From NCBI RefSeq assembly GCF_905475345.1, contig NC_066586.1:620501-684500 (forward strand): a stretch of DNA of 64,000 bases, given 5' to 3'. The stretch is from Vespula vulgaris. Lineage: Eukaryota; Arthropoda; Insecta; Hymenoptera; Vespidae. Numbering within the stretch: the first letter of the stretch is position 1; each line of letters opens with the position of its first letter. Below, piece by piece: positions 46,684 to 58,798 of this stretch. The position numbers were made by a program, and so were the translations under genes. Under the pieces are notes generated by a model, which was not told the DNA's origin, made no database searches, and saw only the letters and a program-made list of their open reading frames with translations.

Positions 46684-48316
46684 CCAACCTCCATGTAGAG
46701 ATATTAAGAGGGGCCACGGCTCCCGAATTTGCCAAGCGCGGGACGACGGGATCCCGATTTGTCCTCGTCTCGTTTGCACACCGCAGGTACGTGGCGAAAC
46801 GACCGGTTTCTTCCTACGGTGCGTCCGACGCATCGATGTTTCGGCATGCAAAGTGTCCCCAAAGCGAACAGACAGAGAGATGGGATCGCCTTTGGAAAGA
46901 GCGAACGGAGGGTGGCTACGAGATCCCTTTACGGATAAAAATTTTGTCAACAAAACGAGGACGCGAACTGTGTCACGCCTTTATTATTACGAATTTTATT
47001 TGTGGAACGTCACTTGGATATTATCTATCTATATATATCTAAGAAAAGTTACTTTTGAAATTCTCTTAGTTTCTATTAGTTTCCTTTAAATAAAAAAAAA
47101 AAAAAATAAGAAAAAAGGGAATGAAAAAGGAACTACGGGAGATACTTACGTACCTATTTACTTATATACCGCCGTCGTCATTTTCGGACCACCCAGTATA
47201 TCAGTTGCGAAAAGACAAGAGCGAATATCGTTCTATCTCGAACGATCGAGCAAAAGTCGTGTCGTTGAGACACGACGCGTCACCGAGTCCGACACCTACC
47301 TAAATCTACGGTCGCGCGCTCTTAATAGCTACATCCGTCCGTCGTGACGCGGCTGACATCCGTAAAGATTGGAGTAGTAGCATCGTGACGAAGATGACGA
47401 CGACGACGACGACGACGACGACGAAGAACCGAACCCGGCATTCCAAAGGAGCTCACGTCGGTTCGTCCACCTCGAAATCCGTTCGCGCCCTATCCTCGTT
47501 TTTCATTCGTTCTGAGTTGACGCCTCGAAAAATACCGGAGCCGTCTAACCGAAACGCGAAATCATTTTTTTCATTTCTTTCTTTATTTCTTTACTTATTT
47601 ATCTCCTTCCTTTTTTTTTCCTTTACACTTGAGTTAACCGGCATTCGTAGGTAAGAATTCAGGACAGGGACAAGGCGACTTACCTGCGACAGAAATGGAG
47701 CAGCGTACTTAGATTCGAGAGGAAGCGAAATAAAAAGAAAAAAGAAAGTGTGAAAGAGAGAGAGAGAGAGAGAGAGAAGAGCCACTAATGACTTCCTGGC
47801 ACCGGCGACGTCTCCCGTCGAACTTTATTTATGGTTTTCAGGGCAGCGTGAGCGCATACCGTGTGCGTGGCGCTTACCTTCAAGCTTTCTCTTTCTCTCT
47901 CTCTTTCTCTTTCTCTTTCTCTTTCTCTTCCTCTTCCCCTTCCCCTTCCCATCTCTTTCTCTAGACTAGAACCCAGAGATCTCATAATCGGACTCGTCGT
48001 GGTATTTACTTTTCCGATTTCTTTTTTCGAATAATCACGTAGAAACGATAGAGAGAAGAGAAAAAAGAAAGAAAAAAAATCGATGCGCAAAAATTGATGC
48101 GAAAAAAATCTACTGTCACATTGACGGGTGCGATTTAAATATGATAAAATCGTCGAATAACATGAGGTGTGTTCGTCGGTAAATTCTTCCGCTTTGATTC
48201 GTGACCATATATCAAAAGGTCAAGTATCTATCTAATCTTACGAATGTCTTCTTCGAGAAAGAACCAACGAAGCAACCAACGAATCACGTGATGCTCGTAT
48301 TTCCTTCCTGAATAAA

Positions 48317-48361
<45 letters not shown>

Positions 48362-49142
48362 TGCTCAAATAAGATCTCTTTTATTTAGGAAAAAAAAAAT
48401 TGATTATCAGAAATTCCGTTTAATGATTTTCTTCCGGCAAAAGTTGGTGAAATATCGAATAAATATCGAAGAAACGATCGAATTGATTTACATTCAAACG
48501 AAATACGTTCAAATGTCGATAGACAATCATTAAAAAGAGGAACGAGCAAGAATGACACTGAGCAAGACGTGAAGAGAAAGAAAGAGAGAGAGAGAGAGAG
48601 AGAGAATAGTTGAGGAAATTATCTGGTATTTTCTTTAAGTCCACGGACCGTGTAGTCAGCCGAAGCAAAGGTCAAAAGTTGAGCAACGCTCTTGTTATCG
48701 GTGTAAACACCGCGTTCGCATTTGCAACGACGTTTTTCGCACGATCAACGAATTCTTTCGGAAGGTAGGAATGATCGAAGGAAATGATAAGACAGACGGT
48801 TTAAAATGAATATGGAAAAAAAAAGAAAATGTATCTTTTTCTTTCTCTCTCTTTTTTTCTTAAAATAAAGATTTCGGACGAAAAGATCGATCTCGTAGCG
48901 TTTCTTGAAAATTCGATTGACGGAAGACGGAATCGACGCGGTTGGGACAACGCGGACATCCATCTGTATCTCTCTTTCTCTCTCTCTCTCTTTCTTTTTC
49001 TTCGTCTCTTTGTAAGCAGCACGGCTACCGAGTACGCGCTCGAGCCAAGGCGAGAGGAATGGAGTGGGAGAAAGACGGATAAGAGAACGAGACGAGGTCC
49101 AACGGAGGAGGACAGAGTAGGCCGGACTCGTCGTGAAGCGAG

Positions 49143-49180
<38 letters not shown>

Positions 49181-49303
49181 GAAGAAAGAGATAGGAGACA
49201 CTGGGTGCTAAGAAGAGAGAAAGAAAGAGCACGCATAACATACGGTCCATAAGCGTGTAGTCCTGCGAGGAGGAAAAGGAGGAGGAAGCAACGGCACAGC
49301 AGC

Positions 49304-49545
49304 AATAGTAGTAGTAGTAGTAGTAGTAGTAGAGTAGTAGTGTAGTAATAGTAGTAGGAATAGTAATAGTAGTACAGTAATCATAGTAGTAATAGTAATA
49401 ATAGTAACAGTAATAGTAATAGAGTAGAAATAGTAGTAGGAATAGTGATAGTAATAGTAATAGTAATAATAGTAATAGTAGTAGTAATAGTAGCAGGAGC
49501 AGTAGCAGTAGCAGTAGCAACAAAAGCAGCGACAGAAGCAGAAGT
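49304..49545. repeat. Degenerate TAG trinucleotide array, about 240 bp
   Basis: TAG units mixed with AAT, CAG and GGA variants, passing into AGC/GAA-rich sequence. It lies about 300-530 bp upstream of the proposed LRR gene core promoter. The minus strand gives a false poly-Tyr/Leu frame. Confidence 0.9.
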
Positions 49546-49749
49546 AACGAAGAAGAAGAAGAAGAAGAAGGAAAAGAAGTCCGAGAGCGTTACCTCCCGG
49601 AGGCGCGGCGCCGACGACGTTTGCGACTATAAGTAAGTCTCGCGCGTCGCGTCGCGGCTTAATGCCATAGCCGCGTCCGTGGCGCCAAGAGGAGGGCCCC
49701 CTGGCGACGATAAGCCTTCTTGCTTGTCCGTCGCGAACAGAGAAAAAAA

Positions 49750-49786
<37 letters not shown>

Positions 49787-49836
49787 GAGAGAGGGAGACA
49801 ACGGGTAGCTTTCACCCGCGTTTTTGAGCAGAGCGT

Positions 49837-49872
49837 TATATACCCCGCGCGGGATGTGGATCGCGACAGTGT
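49837..49872 (+). promoter_or_regulatory. Candidate TATA plus initiator core promoter of the LRR gene
   Basis: TATATA at 49837-49842 is followed by CGACAGTGT at 49864-49872. The A at 49868 lies 31 bp after the first T of the TATA box, which is the classical TATA-to-start distance. ACAGT is an accepted arthropod initiator variant. It would give a 5' UTR of about 730 nt if unspliced. Confidence 0.5.
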
Positions 49873-50598
49873 AGATAATAGCGTGGACTAGCGCCGGTGG
49901 TGCACGTCTGGCTTGTCCAGTTAACGCAGTGTGTCCGCGACAGTCAATGTGATTGTCAGTGATCTCGTTCTCCTGATTCTCCTGATCTTTCTTTTCGTTG
50001 TCCAATCGTTACGAATCGTGCTTTGTGTGTCATTGCATCGATTTCTCTTTATATTGTTATTATAGGAGAAGAAGAAGTAAAAGGAAAAAGGAGACAGCTA
50101 AGGATAGCATCGTTAAAAGGAAGATAAAGAACCCTTTGGTGCGTGCCCTTGTCATAAAGTTACCCTTTTCCAATTGGACGGGAGCCTCCGATCGAAGAGG
50201 GAGTTTTACGAGCGTTGAACGATTGGACGACGTACCCTCTATTAAGGCGAAGAAGTCTTCCTCGGGATAATAAGAGGTGGAGGAAGAAGAAGAAGAAGAA
50301 GAAGAGGAAAAAGAAGAAAAGTAAAAAGAGGAGGATAAAGTAGTGCTTTGAGGTAGTCCTGTTGTTCTTGTTCGTCGTCTTCCTTTTTCCCCTACTTCCT
50401 TTCCTTCCTCTTTTGCTTCCTTCCTTCCTTCCGTCCTTTCCTCCTTCTTACCTTTTTACCTTCTTACCTTCTTTCCTTTCTTTCCTTTTCTTTCTTTCTT
50501 CCCGCACTAAGTTTCGCGACAGTTCAACAAAGTCGTTCGTACCGCACGCGCGCGTCCCGTCCTCGGTGTCCCGCGAAGAAGATAGATATACGTATATC
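49873..50598 (+). other. Probable 5' leader of the LRR gene
   Basis: The stretch between the proposed start site and the ATG contains a GAA array at about 50283-50330 and a CTTCC-rich pyrimidine tract at 50385-50505. An in-frame upstream ATG at 50362 would add 79 residues, mostly Phe/Leu/Pro/Ser from that tract. I reject it in favour of 50599, which opens directly with a signal peptide. Confidence 0.5.
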
Positions 50599-53500
50599 AT
50601 GTCGGGGCTGCTTTACACGCTCCTCGGACTCGCCGCGAGTACGAGCCTCCACTGTGCCGTGAGGCGCGAAATCAGTCCGTGCACCTGCCGACAAGAGGAG
50701 TTCTCCAGTCCCGTTATCAATCCGGCTCAGGCCACGGCCAATGCCGGCAACAATGCTCCTCCGGCGCATCCTCCTCCCCATCACGGAGGACACGGGGAAC
50801 GCATCGAGGTCGTCTGCGAACGTATGGACTCTTTCGGGCAACTAGCCGATGCCCTTAGAGGGAAGTTTACCGCTGAACAACAAATCATCCTAAGAGTTTC
50901 TCATTCCAATCTCAGGGATATATCACGGCACGATTTCAAGGAGCTCAGGATGTCCATAACCAGGCTGGAACTCAATCACGATCATCTCGAGTGAGTTGGA
51001 TAATTATTTCAATAAGATTAAGCTGTTATCGATTTTTTTTTTTTAACGAGATCCTCACGAAATTGAATTCTTTATCACGAGAAAATTGGTCGATTAATCG
51101 ATAAAACTTGCAAATAATTTAATCGATCAACCAATCGGTTAATCACGACCACGTTACGTGCTATCTTTCTTATCACTCTATCGTACGTGAATCGATCGTG
51201 AGAGATGTATATTTATCGCACTTTTCTCATCGATCTCGTACCCGTAGGTATTCGATCGAAACGTCCCGAAGATTTTCTTTCTCTTTCTCTATCACGCGTT
51301 TGACGTTTGACGCGTGCGATATCGTCCTTCCACGTCACCCTTTCCCGTAACTTCGACTAACATTTTTCGTCAGCTGTGTTTCATCCAAATGCGATAACGA
51401 CGATGACATTAGTATTTCTATATTATTTAACAGAAGGAATTCATGCGTGTTCACGAATATGATACGAATGTCGATAAAAGAGGTCTACTATCATTGCAAA
51501 ATATCGTCGGCTATAATTTCGGACGCTGATTGGAAGATGTTTCTATATAAACCAAAAAACACCGTTATTGTAGGTTGTTCTAATTTATCAAAAACCAAAT
51601 AATATAACTGAATCGTTGCATAGAATTCGAATCGTATAAAAAAAGCAAACAAACAAACAAAACGAAAGAAAAAAAATAGATTCCACGTCCGTCTGCTCTA
51701 TGCGCGATATCCATGAATTTTTTCGTTTCTTAGAAAAAATAATTCTTCGGATTTTTTCCGAGCAACACAAAGGACGTGTACCGGTCTTCCTTGATTATCC
51801 TGCCGTGCATACCACGAGAAACGAAGGAAAATGAGAGTCCTTGAAATGCGAACGATCTTCGAGAAGGCGCGTTCTCACGAGCTAAGAAACATAGAGAAAC
51901 ACGAACGTAAGAATGGAGTCTCTTAATCGTTGACCTTTTCGAAAGAGTTATCTCGGGAAGCCCTGCATTTATCATCTTGCAATAATTAAATAACGAAACG
52001 CTCCGCGAGCCAACGTTAAGTGAATAATCCTATGATAGTAATCGTACCCCCTTTTCGCAACAACCTATCTACGTATGTATTTGTCCTGCGATTTTTCGAC
52101 TCTCGATTAAAGGCAATTCATTTCAATTTCAATTTTACCAAGACGAAGATAATTGAGATAATTGAAAATTTACGTCATTCCTTTTTCCCTTGATAATTAA
52201 AGTCAACTTTAATCAATCATGAACTCGTCTAATCGCTAATCCTCTTGTTTCTGTATAGATAAAACAAAATATAAAAATAAAGAAAAAAACGAACAAGACA
52301 ACAACAAAAAAAAAGAGAGAGAGAGAGAGAAAAAAAGAAGAAAAAAAACAAAAACAAACAAAAAATAATCGGAATTGAAATAAAAATACGAAAAGATACG
52401 CAAACGATGTGTACGTAGCGAAGTAAAAATTTCTAAGCGACGTTACGTTTGCATATTGTTCATTGATTCAAAGAAGCCACGTGTTTCTCAGTACGAGTTT
52501 GCGTGTGTGCGAGTGAATATATGCGTGCGTGCTTGCGCGCAAGAACGAAGATAACGTTATCAAAAGAGATGCCTTTCCAGCTTCTCTCTCAAAGAAAGTT
52601 TCAATTTTGCTTATCGCTAACTTATCTCTAGGGATTAACACCCGAACCTAACGATGAGAAAAATGTAGCTGCATTTCAACAATGATTAACTATTATATTT
52701 ATTATTATTTTGAAGGGTCGTCGATGGCGATGTTTTCGCCGGTTTGGGACGGACACAATATTTGAGTCTTGCTGATAACGATGTTCCAGCGATACCGAGA
52801 CACATTTTATCGCATCTTTCGTTACTGAGGACTCTGGATCTTAGTAGAAATCGTATTAGTCGTATCGATCTCGATGACTTTAAGGTAAGCAATAATGACA
52901 CAATCGATCTTCTCTTTCGATTTCTACGTATCGATCGTCGATTACGCGCGAAAGACAATCGTTTTTCCTTGTTCGCGTGAATGATGCATTGCAAGAAAGA
53001 AAACAAAGAAAAAAAAAGAAATAGAAAGAAAAACAATTAGAAAAAAATACAATGTGTTTTTCGAAGAAACGGACGGAACATCCGTAATCCATATGCTTCG
53101 CACGCACACGTGACGATTCACGTGCGGCGAATTACCGCGACGACGTTAAAAGCCGCGCGACGATTCGCGATTCTAACTAAGCGAGCAAAATAATTTCTAA
53201 CGAGTGCCTCGTGCCACGGATGCACGTTTCTTTTTCTTTTTTTTTTTTTTTTTCTTTTCTTTTCTTCTTTCCTTTAACGTCACAAGCAAAGAGCAGAAGA
53301 GATCGACGAGAGGAAGTAGAAGTGTCGTTAGAGGGGAACTCGAAAGTATCAACTTGCACTCAACGACGTTCTTCCTTCCTTTCTTTCTTCTTCTCTTTTT
53401 TTTCAAGAATCTTACGACGAATTTAATCGAGCTCTCTTTCGTGAATAAAGATTCGATAGAAATATGTAACAAGAACATGGTTCTCGTTAACCGATAACCT

Positions 53501-55692
53501 TCTCTCGTGAAATTCGATCTTTGCGAAACGAGTTACGACTTCTCGGGTAATTATACAAACATACGTCCGAGCTTTAAAAGTTCATCGATATCGTCTTAAC
53601 GTTTATCATTAATTAGATCCAAACGACAAAGTTAAAAGAATGTTGTTTCAACATAGATATCACAGTCTTTGGTTATTCTTCTTATTGCAGTATAATCCGA
53701 CGTTGCAGCATTTGTCGATGGCAGGAAACGTGATCTCCGAGATGGTGCCAGGTTCGTTGCCACCGTTGGTGAAGCATCTTCACGTAGGCCGAAACCGGCT
53801 TCACACCTTGAATCGTACTTTACGGTAAGAAAAACCACTCGCTCGTTCTATTATGACAATCATCCCTTCTCAGCGAGGATATGTAATAACGAGAGAAAGA
53901 GAGGGAGAGATAAAAGCCCTGATAAAATCGGTCTCTCGCTCGTGAAAATATTTTCACGTTTTTACTCAGGGTACAATGATGTTTACCATCCTCCGTAGTG
54001 CCACTTATCTAATTGGCTCTATTCATCATCGACAACGTTACGAATGAACTCTTTGCTCGACTCGAACGATTAAGACTACGACCGTTCGCGAGAGAGGAAT
54101 ACAATTAAGTTCTCGAAGAGTAGTAGTAGTCACGTGTGTGATAAACTCTTATCGGATTGTTGTAAGAACGAAAAAATATTATTTTCAATGGAGACGTAGA
54201 TTGAAAAAAAACAAAAAAAAAAGACAGAGAAAAAAAGGGACACAAGAATTCACTTTCCCTCGCAACGCGCGGAGAAGCGAAAGAAAAAAAGGAAGAAAAA
54301 AAAAGAAAAAAAAAAGAAAGAAAAAACCCAAATGAAATATGTCTTCCCGTTTCACAGGGATCTGAATCAGCTCGAATGGTTGCTCGTAAATTCGAACGAG
54401 CTCACATCGTTGGACGGCGAATTACCGTCCTCGGGGCACAATTTAAAAATGCTCTACGCCGTGGACAACAAGCTGACTCATCTACCGATGGAGTTTCGAT
54501 ACCTTCATCGTTTGGAATCTCTTTTCCTTCAACACAATAAGATTCGTAGCTTGAACGGAGCTTTGCAAAAGGCACGGCGTCTCAAGTTCCTCGAGCTTTC
54601 ATACAACGATTTGCAGGAGGTAAATAAAAATTTTCATACGCATATACACGTACATTTCTTTATCTCTCGCATGAGCTTACAAAGGACGAATCGCGACTAA
54701 ACGTATTTTCTTTTCTTTTCCTTTTTTCACAATCGATTTTCATAATCGAAAGTTCTTGTGAGTGCAACGTAACGTAGTAGGAAAAAAAAGGAAAGGAAAA
54801 GAAGAAAAAAACTTTGCTGTATGTTTTATTAGTTAAGAAGAAGAGTAGCCCTCAGGGCGTCGTATCGAGCACGCGCGGATACATGGGAGAAGTCGTGCTC
54901 GTGTGAAGCGTGTCGTACATACGCGTGTCTCTTTCTCTCTCTCTCTCTTTCTCTCTCTTTCTCTTTCTGTCGCACGCAGAGTAGCCGCAGCATCTCTCTA
55001 CACAGTATATAAGCAAGGGACTCGCGCGGAGGCGTCTCTAGAGCGTGCCGTGCATTAAGTCAATTACCGCAACGTAACATAATTATTATGCCGAGTAGTT
55101 CCGTCGCGCAGATTAAAGCTTCATTCGAGCGGACGTTTATCGGATAAATTCTTCCTCTCAGCCCCCGTTCGAGATCGGCTTATCTGTAGAAAGCGATTCT
55201 TAAGGGGCTTCGATCTCGACGTTTACGATTATTTATCGTGACGCGAGCCTATACGATGTTCTTCTATCTCTTTCTCTCTCTCTCTTCCCTTCTCTTTTTT
55301 CTTTTATTTTTTTATCTTTATGGGGGTTAGAAGAAGAAGAGACCACGAGCGTCACGTAGATGCGTTCGTCATTGAGAGAGAGAGAGAGAGAGAAAAAGAG
55401 AGAACGTTCATTCTTTTATCTGAATCGTCGCGACACGCCGATCATCGTCGATCGTACGTACTCTCGCGTGTTTTTCCGCGTGCAAACGCAAAGAGAGTTC
55501 CAATCGAGAGAGGAGCTTATCGTCGTTTGAACGTCGTTTCAAATGGAGCGAGACTCGATGACGGCCATTGAGTTCTCCCGACGATTCATTGACTCTTCTC
55601 TTCTTTTTTTTTTTTTTTTACTTCTTTCTTATGTTTTAGATTTGTTTAAGAAAACTACTTTGAGATGATTATTACTGTAGAATTGATTAAAC

Positions 55693-55727
<35 letters not shown>

Positions 55728-58051
55728 GTGTTAACTTTGTCTGTTAATTATTAAAATAAGTTCATAGAAAACACTTTGAATATTTTCGCTTCAGCTGAAC
55801 GAAGAGGACTTCGTAGAAGTTGAGATGCTGGAAGATCTCGAGCTTGGACACAACTCTTTGAAATCTCTTGGTGGCACTAATGAAGATGGAAGCGGGGCCA
55901 ATAGTGCCCTTTACCCTCTCAGGTCTCTCAAATGCCTGAACTTGACGCACAACGAGCTACGAGAGTTCTCATTCGCTTCTTTGCGTGGTTTGCGTGAGCT
56001 ACGAATGCTCGATCTCTCTGATAATAGAATAGCTCGGTTACGTAGAGGAAGAACACCATCGGAGGTGAGCAACATTCGTTTGATTCTATTGTAATAATTC
56101 TAAACAATACCATATATTTTAATATCAATTAATTTTAAGATTTTATATATATATATACATAATCTGAAAATTTACAACAACAATTTCTTTGTTCCAACGA
56201 AAAAACATAGGAACGAAGTGCCATCATAAATTACGTATATAACCGTACGATTTATAATAGCACCGACGTTTATTAATTAGTATATGCTATTATAAATGAC
56301 TCTAAGATACACATATACATAATCCTAAAAGTTCAACAGATAGTATTCTATCATCCTTGTGATACTTTAGAATTAAACAAAAAGAAAAGATAATAAAAAG
56401 ATATCGAACTGAAAAGATCGATTGGATTCTTGTAGAATTTAGTCGAAGAGGAAGGTGACGAGATGGTAGGTGGTAATATTCAGGACATACGACTACAATA
56501 TAACGAGCTTAAAAGTTTAGAAGGTTCTCTATTCGTCGGTATGAAGGAACTTCAAAAACTCAATCTCAGTCACAATGCGTTAGGTCCAATGATCGCTCTT
56601 CGTGATCTTCGTGGACTCGATCGTCTTCGTGTTCTCGATCTATCTTATAATGAGTTCATCACGCTCGAAGACACTTCCGAGGTAAGGGAATCAACATGTG
56701 TGAATCGTTTTCGTTAAATTTTCTTCAACAAATTCATTCGACTAAACGAAATTTTATGAAACTCAGACGTGGCTGCCCGCATTGGAAGAATTAAATGCTT
56801 CGCATAATCGTTTGATTACGCTCTCTGGCCGAGATTTCCGCGGTTTTCCTGTACTCTGTTGGGCAGACGTCAGCGCGAATCGGATACGAACGCTGATGCC
56901 GGAATTAGTTGCGAATACTCGTTGCACCATTCACGGTGTCCCAGATGTTCTTCGTATATACCTTCAAGGTGAGTCATTTTTTATTATTATTTCATTTGAA
57001 ACGAGCTAACGAGATAATGAACGAGGATAAACGATATCGGTTCTTCCGCCCTTTTTTTTTCTTTTCTTTTTTTATCGTCTTCGACCGAGACGCTTTTGAA
57101 ATTGACTCGATAAAAAAAATTCGAAAAATCATGATCTCCGCTCAATTGTCTTTTCACCCTTACAATGATTAGATCAGTCGACACGCATCTACTGAATGGG
57201 CGCCAGTATATAATTAATAAACACGTCGTTGAGTTGGACGAAGGAAAAAGAAGTGGGTGGGAAAGACAGAGAGAGAGAGAGAAAGAGAAGGGGAGAGAGA
57301 GGACGAGTGGCGACAGAAAATAAATTATTCCCTGATAGCAGCGTGATTCCGTTTGGCGCCCGAGCGAGACGTACATACATTATTTGTTACAAGGAGTTAC
57401 ATTTATCGCGATAACCCCCGTTCGTGGCGCCATCTCACATTATTTATTGTATCGTACGTGGCCGATCGTGCTTGTTATTATTGTTAATACAGTGGTCGCG
57501 TAGCTGTTATCACGACCCTTCCACGTTATCTCAACTAGTCTCGATATTTTTCGGACTCCTCTCGTTCTCTCTTTTTTTGTCGTTATACTAATATAAATTC
57601 TCATCATTGATCTTTCATCCTAAGAGTTTGCATAATGCAAGGTCCAAAACGTGCACGAAAAAATAAAGATATTTTCTTCGGGAATCGAACGAGATCGATC
57701 TAATCTATGTTATTAAAGTCCATATTATCTAGACTTCAAAAATGATCGAGTAGACACAACGAGCCACGATTTTTTTCGTAGCATAGAAACATGATAATCG
57801 GTAGAAAATTTGTTTACTTTTTCGTTACAGACAATCCGGTACTGTGCGACGCGGGTCTAGCCGATCTAACGGTTGCCCTCGAGGTGAATCATGCAAAGGT
57901 TTACGGAGTGGGGAATAATTGTCCAACAACGACACCTTCAACGCCGATCGAATCAACGTCATCTTTACCACCCTTACCACCAACGCTTTTGTTGGCTGCT
58001 GCTGCGGCAGCTTCGGGGGGTAACGTTTCCTTTGCCGCGACCCTCGAATAA
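50599..58051 (+). CDS. Secreted or surface leucine-rich-repeat protein, complete, eight coding exons
   Basis: Exons 50599-50990, 52716-52884, 53691-53824, 54358-54619, 55795-56064, 56436-56681, 56767-56968 and 57831-58051 join in frame to 631 aa, and every intron is GT-AG. Residues 1-20 look like a signal peptide (MSGLLYTLLGLAASTSLHCA). A short Cys pair (CTC) and a His/Pro-rich loop lead into a cap-like region. About 15 leucine-rich repeats follow, with clear units such as LRTLDLSRNRISRID, LKCLNLTHNELREF and LRVLDLSYNEF. A Cys-containing C-terminal cap (NPVLCDAGL to NNCP) ends in a Thr/Pro/Ala-rich tail. No clear transmembrane helix is seen, so it may be secreted; a short Leu/Ala stretch near the end is too weak to call an anchor. 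Insects have many such proteins (chaoptin- or ALS-like); I cannot name the orthologue. Ligand and role are unknown. Confidence 0.9.
50991..52715 (+). other. LRR gene intron 1
   Basis: A 1.7-kb intron with donor GTGAGT and acceptor TTTTGAAG. It contains an A/G/C-rich tract at about 52260-52380 and otherwise unremarkable sequence. The acceptor lacks a strong pyrimidine tract but is fixed by reading frame. Confidence 0.85.
52885..53690 (+). other. LRR gene intron 2
   Basis: An 806-bp intron with a poly-T/TTTC stretch at 53227-53275. Donor GTAAGC and acceptor TTATTGCAG. Nothing else seen. Confidence 0.85.
53825..54357 (+). other. LRR gene intron 3
   Basis: A 533-bp intron with A/G-rich tracts just before the acceptor (54200-54330). 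Donor GTAAGA and acceptor GTTTCACAG. Confidence 0.85.
54620..55794 (+). other. LRR gene intron 4 with a GC-rich island
   Basis: The 1175-bp intron contains a CpG-rich non-repetitive stretch at about 54840-55260 that includes TATATAAG at 55006-55013. GA or TC runs lie at 54931-54970, 55375-55395 and 55692-55724. The island could be an internal regulatory element; no exon is seen in it. Confidence 0.75.
56065..56435 (+). other. LRR gene intron 5
   Basis: A 371-bp AT-rich intron, donor GTGAGC, acceptor CTTGTAG. Nothing notable. Confidence 0.85.
56969..57830 (+). other. LRR gene intron 7
   Basis: An 862-bp intron with a GA-rich stretch at 57265-57300. Donor GTGAGT and acceptor TTCGTTACAG. No gene seen. 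Confidence 0.85.
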
Positions 58052-58792
58052 TATTTCTCGATGAGAGGGCTAAACTTGGTCGACCCGGAGTAAGTCAATA
58101 AAAAGAAGCGAGTTCGTCGCCTCGAAGGAGTTACTCGGTGTGCTTCTTCCGTACCTGGAAGACACGAAGGAAAGTGTCTCAAGTTCGTTCGGAACGATAG
58201 AACGAACAGAATAATTTCGCGTATCGTCGAAATGATTCAAGATCCATTCTGGTTAGTCAACTCGATATACACCTAAAGACGAACGGAGATTTCGTCTTGG
58301 CTACCGATATTATCTACTTGTTAGCTCGAGGAAAAAATCGACGAAATTAAGTGTCCTTTCGACATATATGTATATATGTACGCGACTAAGATCGGTGAGA
58401 TTTCCTTTTTGGATGCAAACTTATTTTCGAAGGTATGCATATCGTAATACGATGATAATATCTGTAATATAACGTCGTCCAGTTGACGAGAGAAAATTGC
58501 TTCTTGTATACTGTTCTAATGTATATAACCTTGAAGCTTTTTGTTAATCGATAGATGAACGCTTTTGAAAGACGCTGTTATATGTCACCGATTATAGTAG
58601 GAACAGTCGCGAATCACGTACGAGTCCGTTAATAGAGAATTTTATCGTTTTAATGGACATATTTATTTTTTTTTTGTGTTTTTTTTTTAATATACCGTCC
58701 GGCTGGTAATTTCGAAATTATCGATCCTTTATTTTTCTTATTACGTATGCAAAATATAAGCCGATGAAAGATCGTGGTTTTATAGAGATAAA

Positions 58793-58798
58793 AATAAA
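58793..58798 (+). other. Candidate poly(A) signal AATAAA of the LRR gene
   Basis: AATAAA lies about 740 nt past the stop in AT-rich sequence. Another copy at 58097-58102 is only 46 nt past the stop and would give a very short 3' UTR. Confidence 0.35.

Larger units (their letters stand above)
43230..49836. other. Intergenic region between divergent Bag6 and LRR genes
   Basis: About 6.6 kb with no supported gene. It has CpG-rich unique sequence at 43260-45080 and a three-copy 11-bp repeat at 44932-44964. Repeats include GA at 45545-45623, TC at 46624-46681, CGA at about 47395-47425, GA near 48326-48355 and a TAG array at 49304-49545. The upstream regions of Bag6 (left) and of the LRR gene (right) must lie here. 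Confidence 0.75.

Noticed and set aside
49208..50005. Minus-strand 265-aa frame rich in Tyr and Leu
   Set aside because: The TAG array read in reverse; overlaps the LRR promoter region and lacks any domain.
50362..50598. In-frame upstream ATG extending the LRR protein by 79 residues
   Set aside because: The extension is low-complexity Phe/Leu/Pro/Ser from a pyrimidine tract and would bury the clear signal peptide at 50599.
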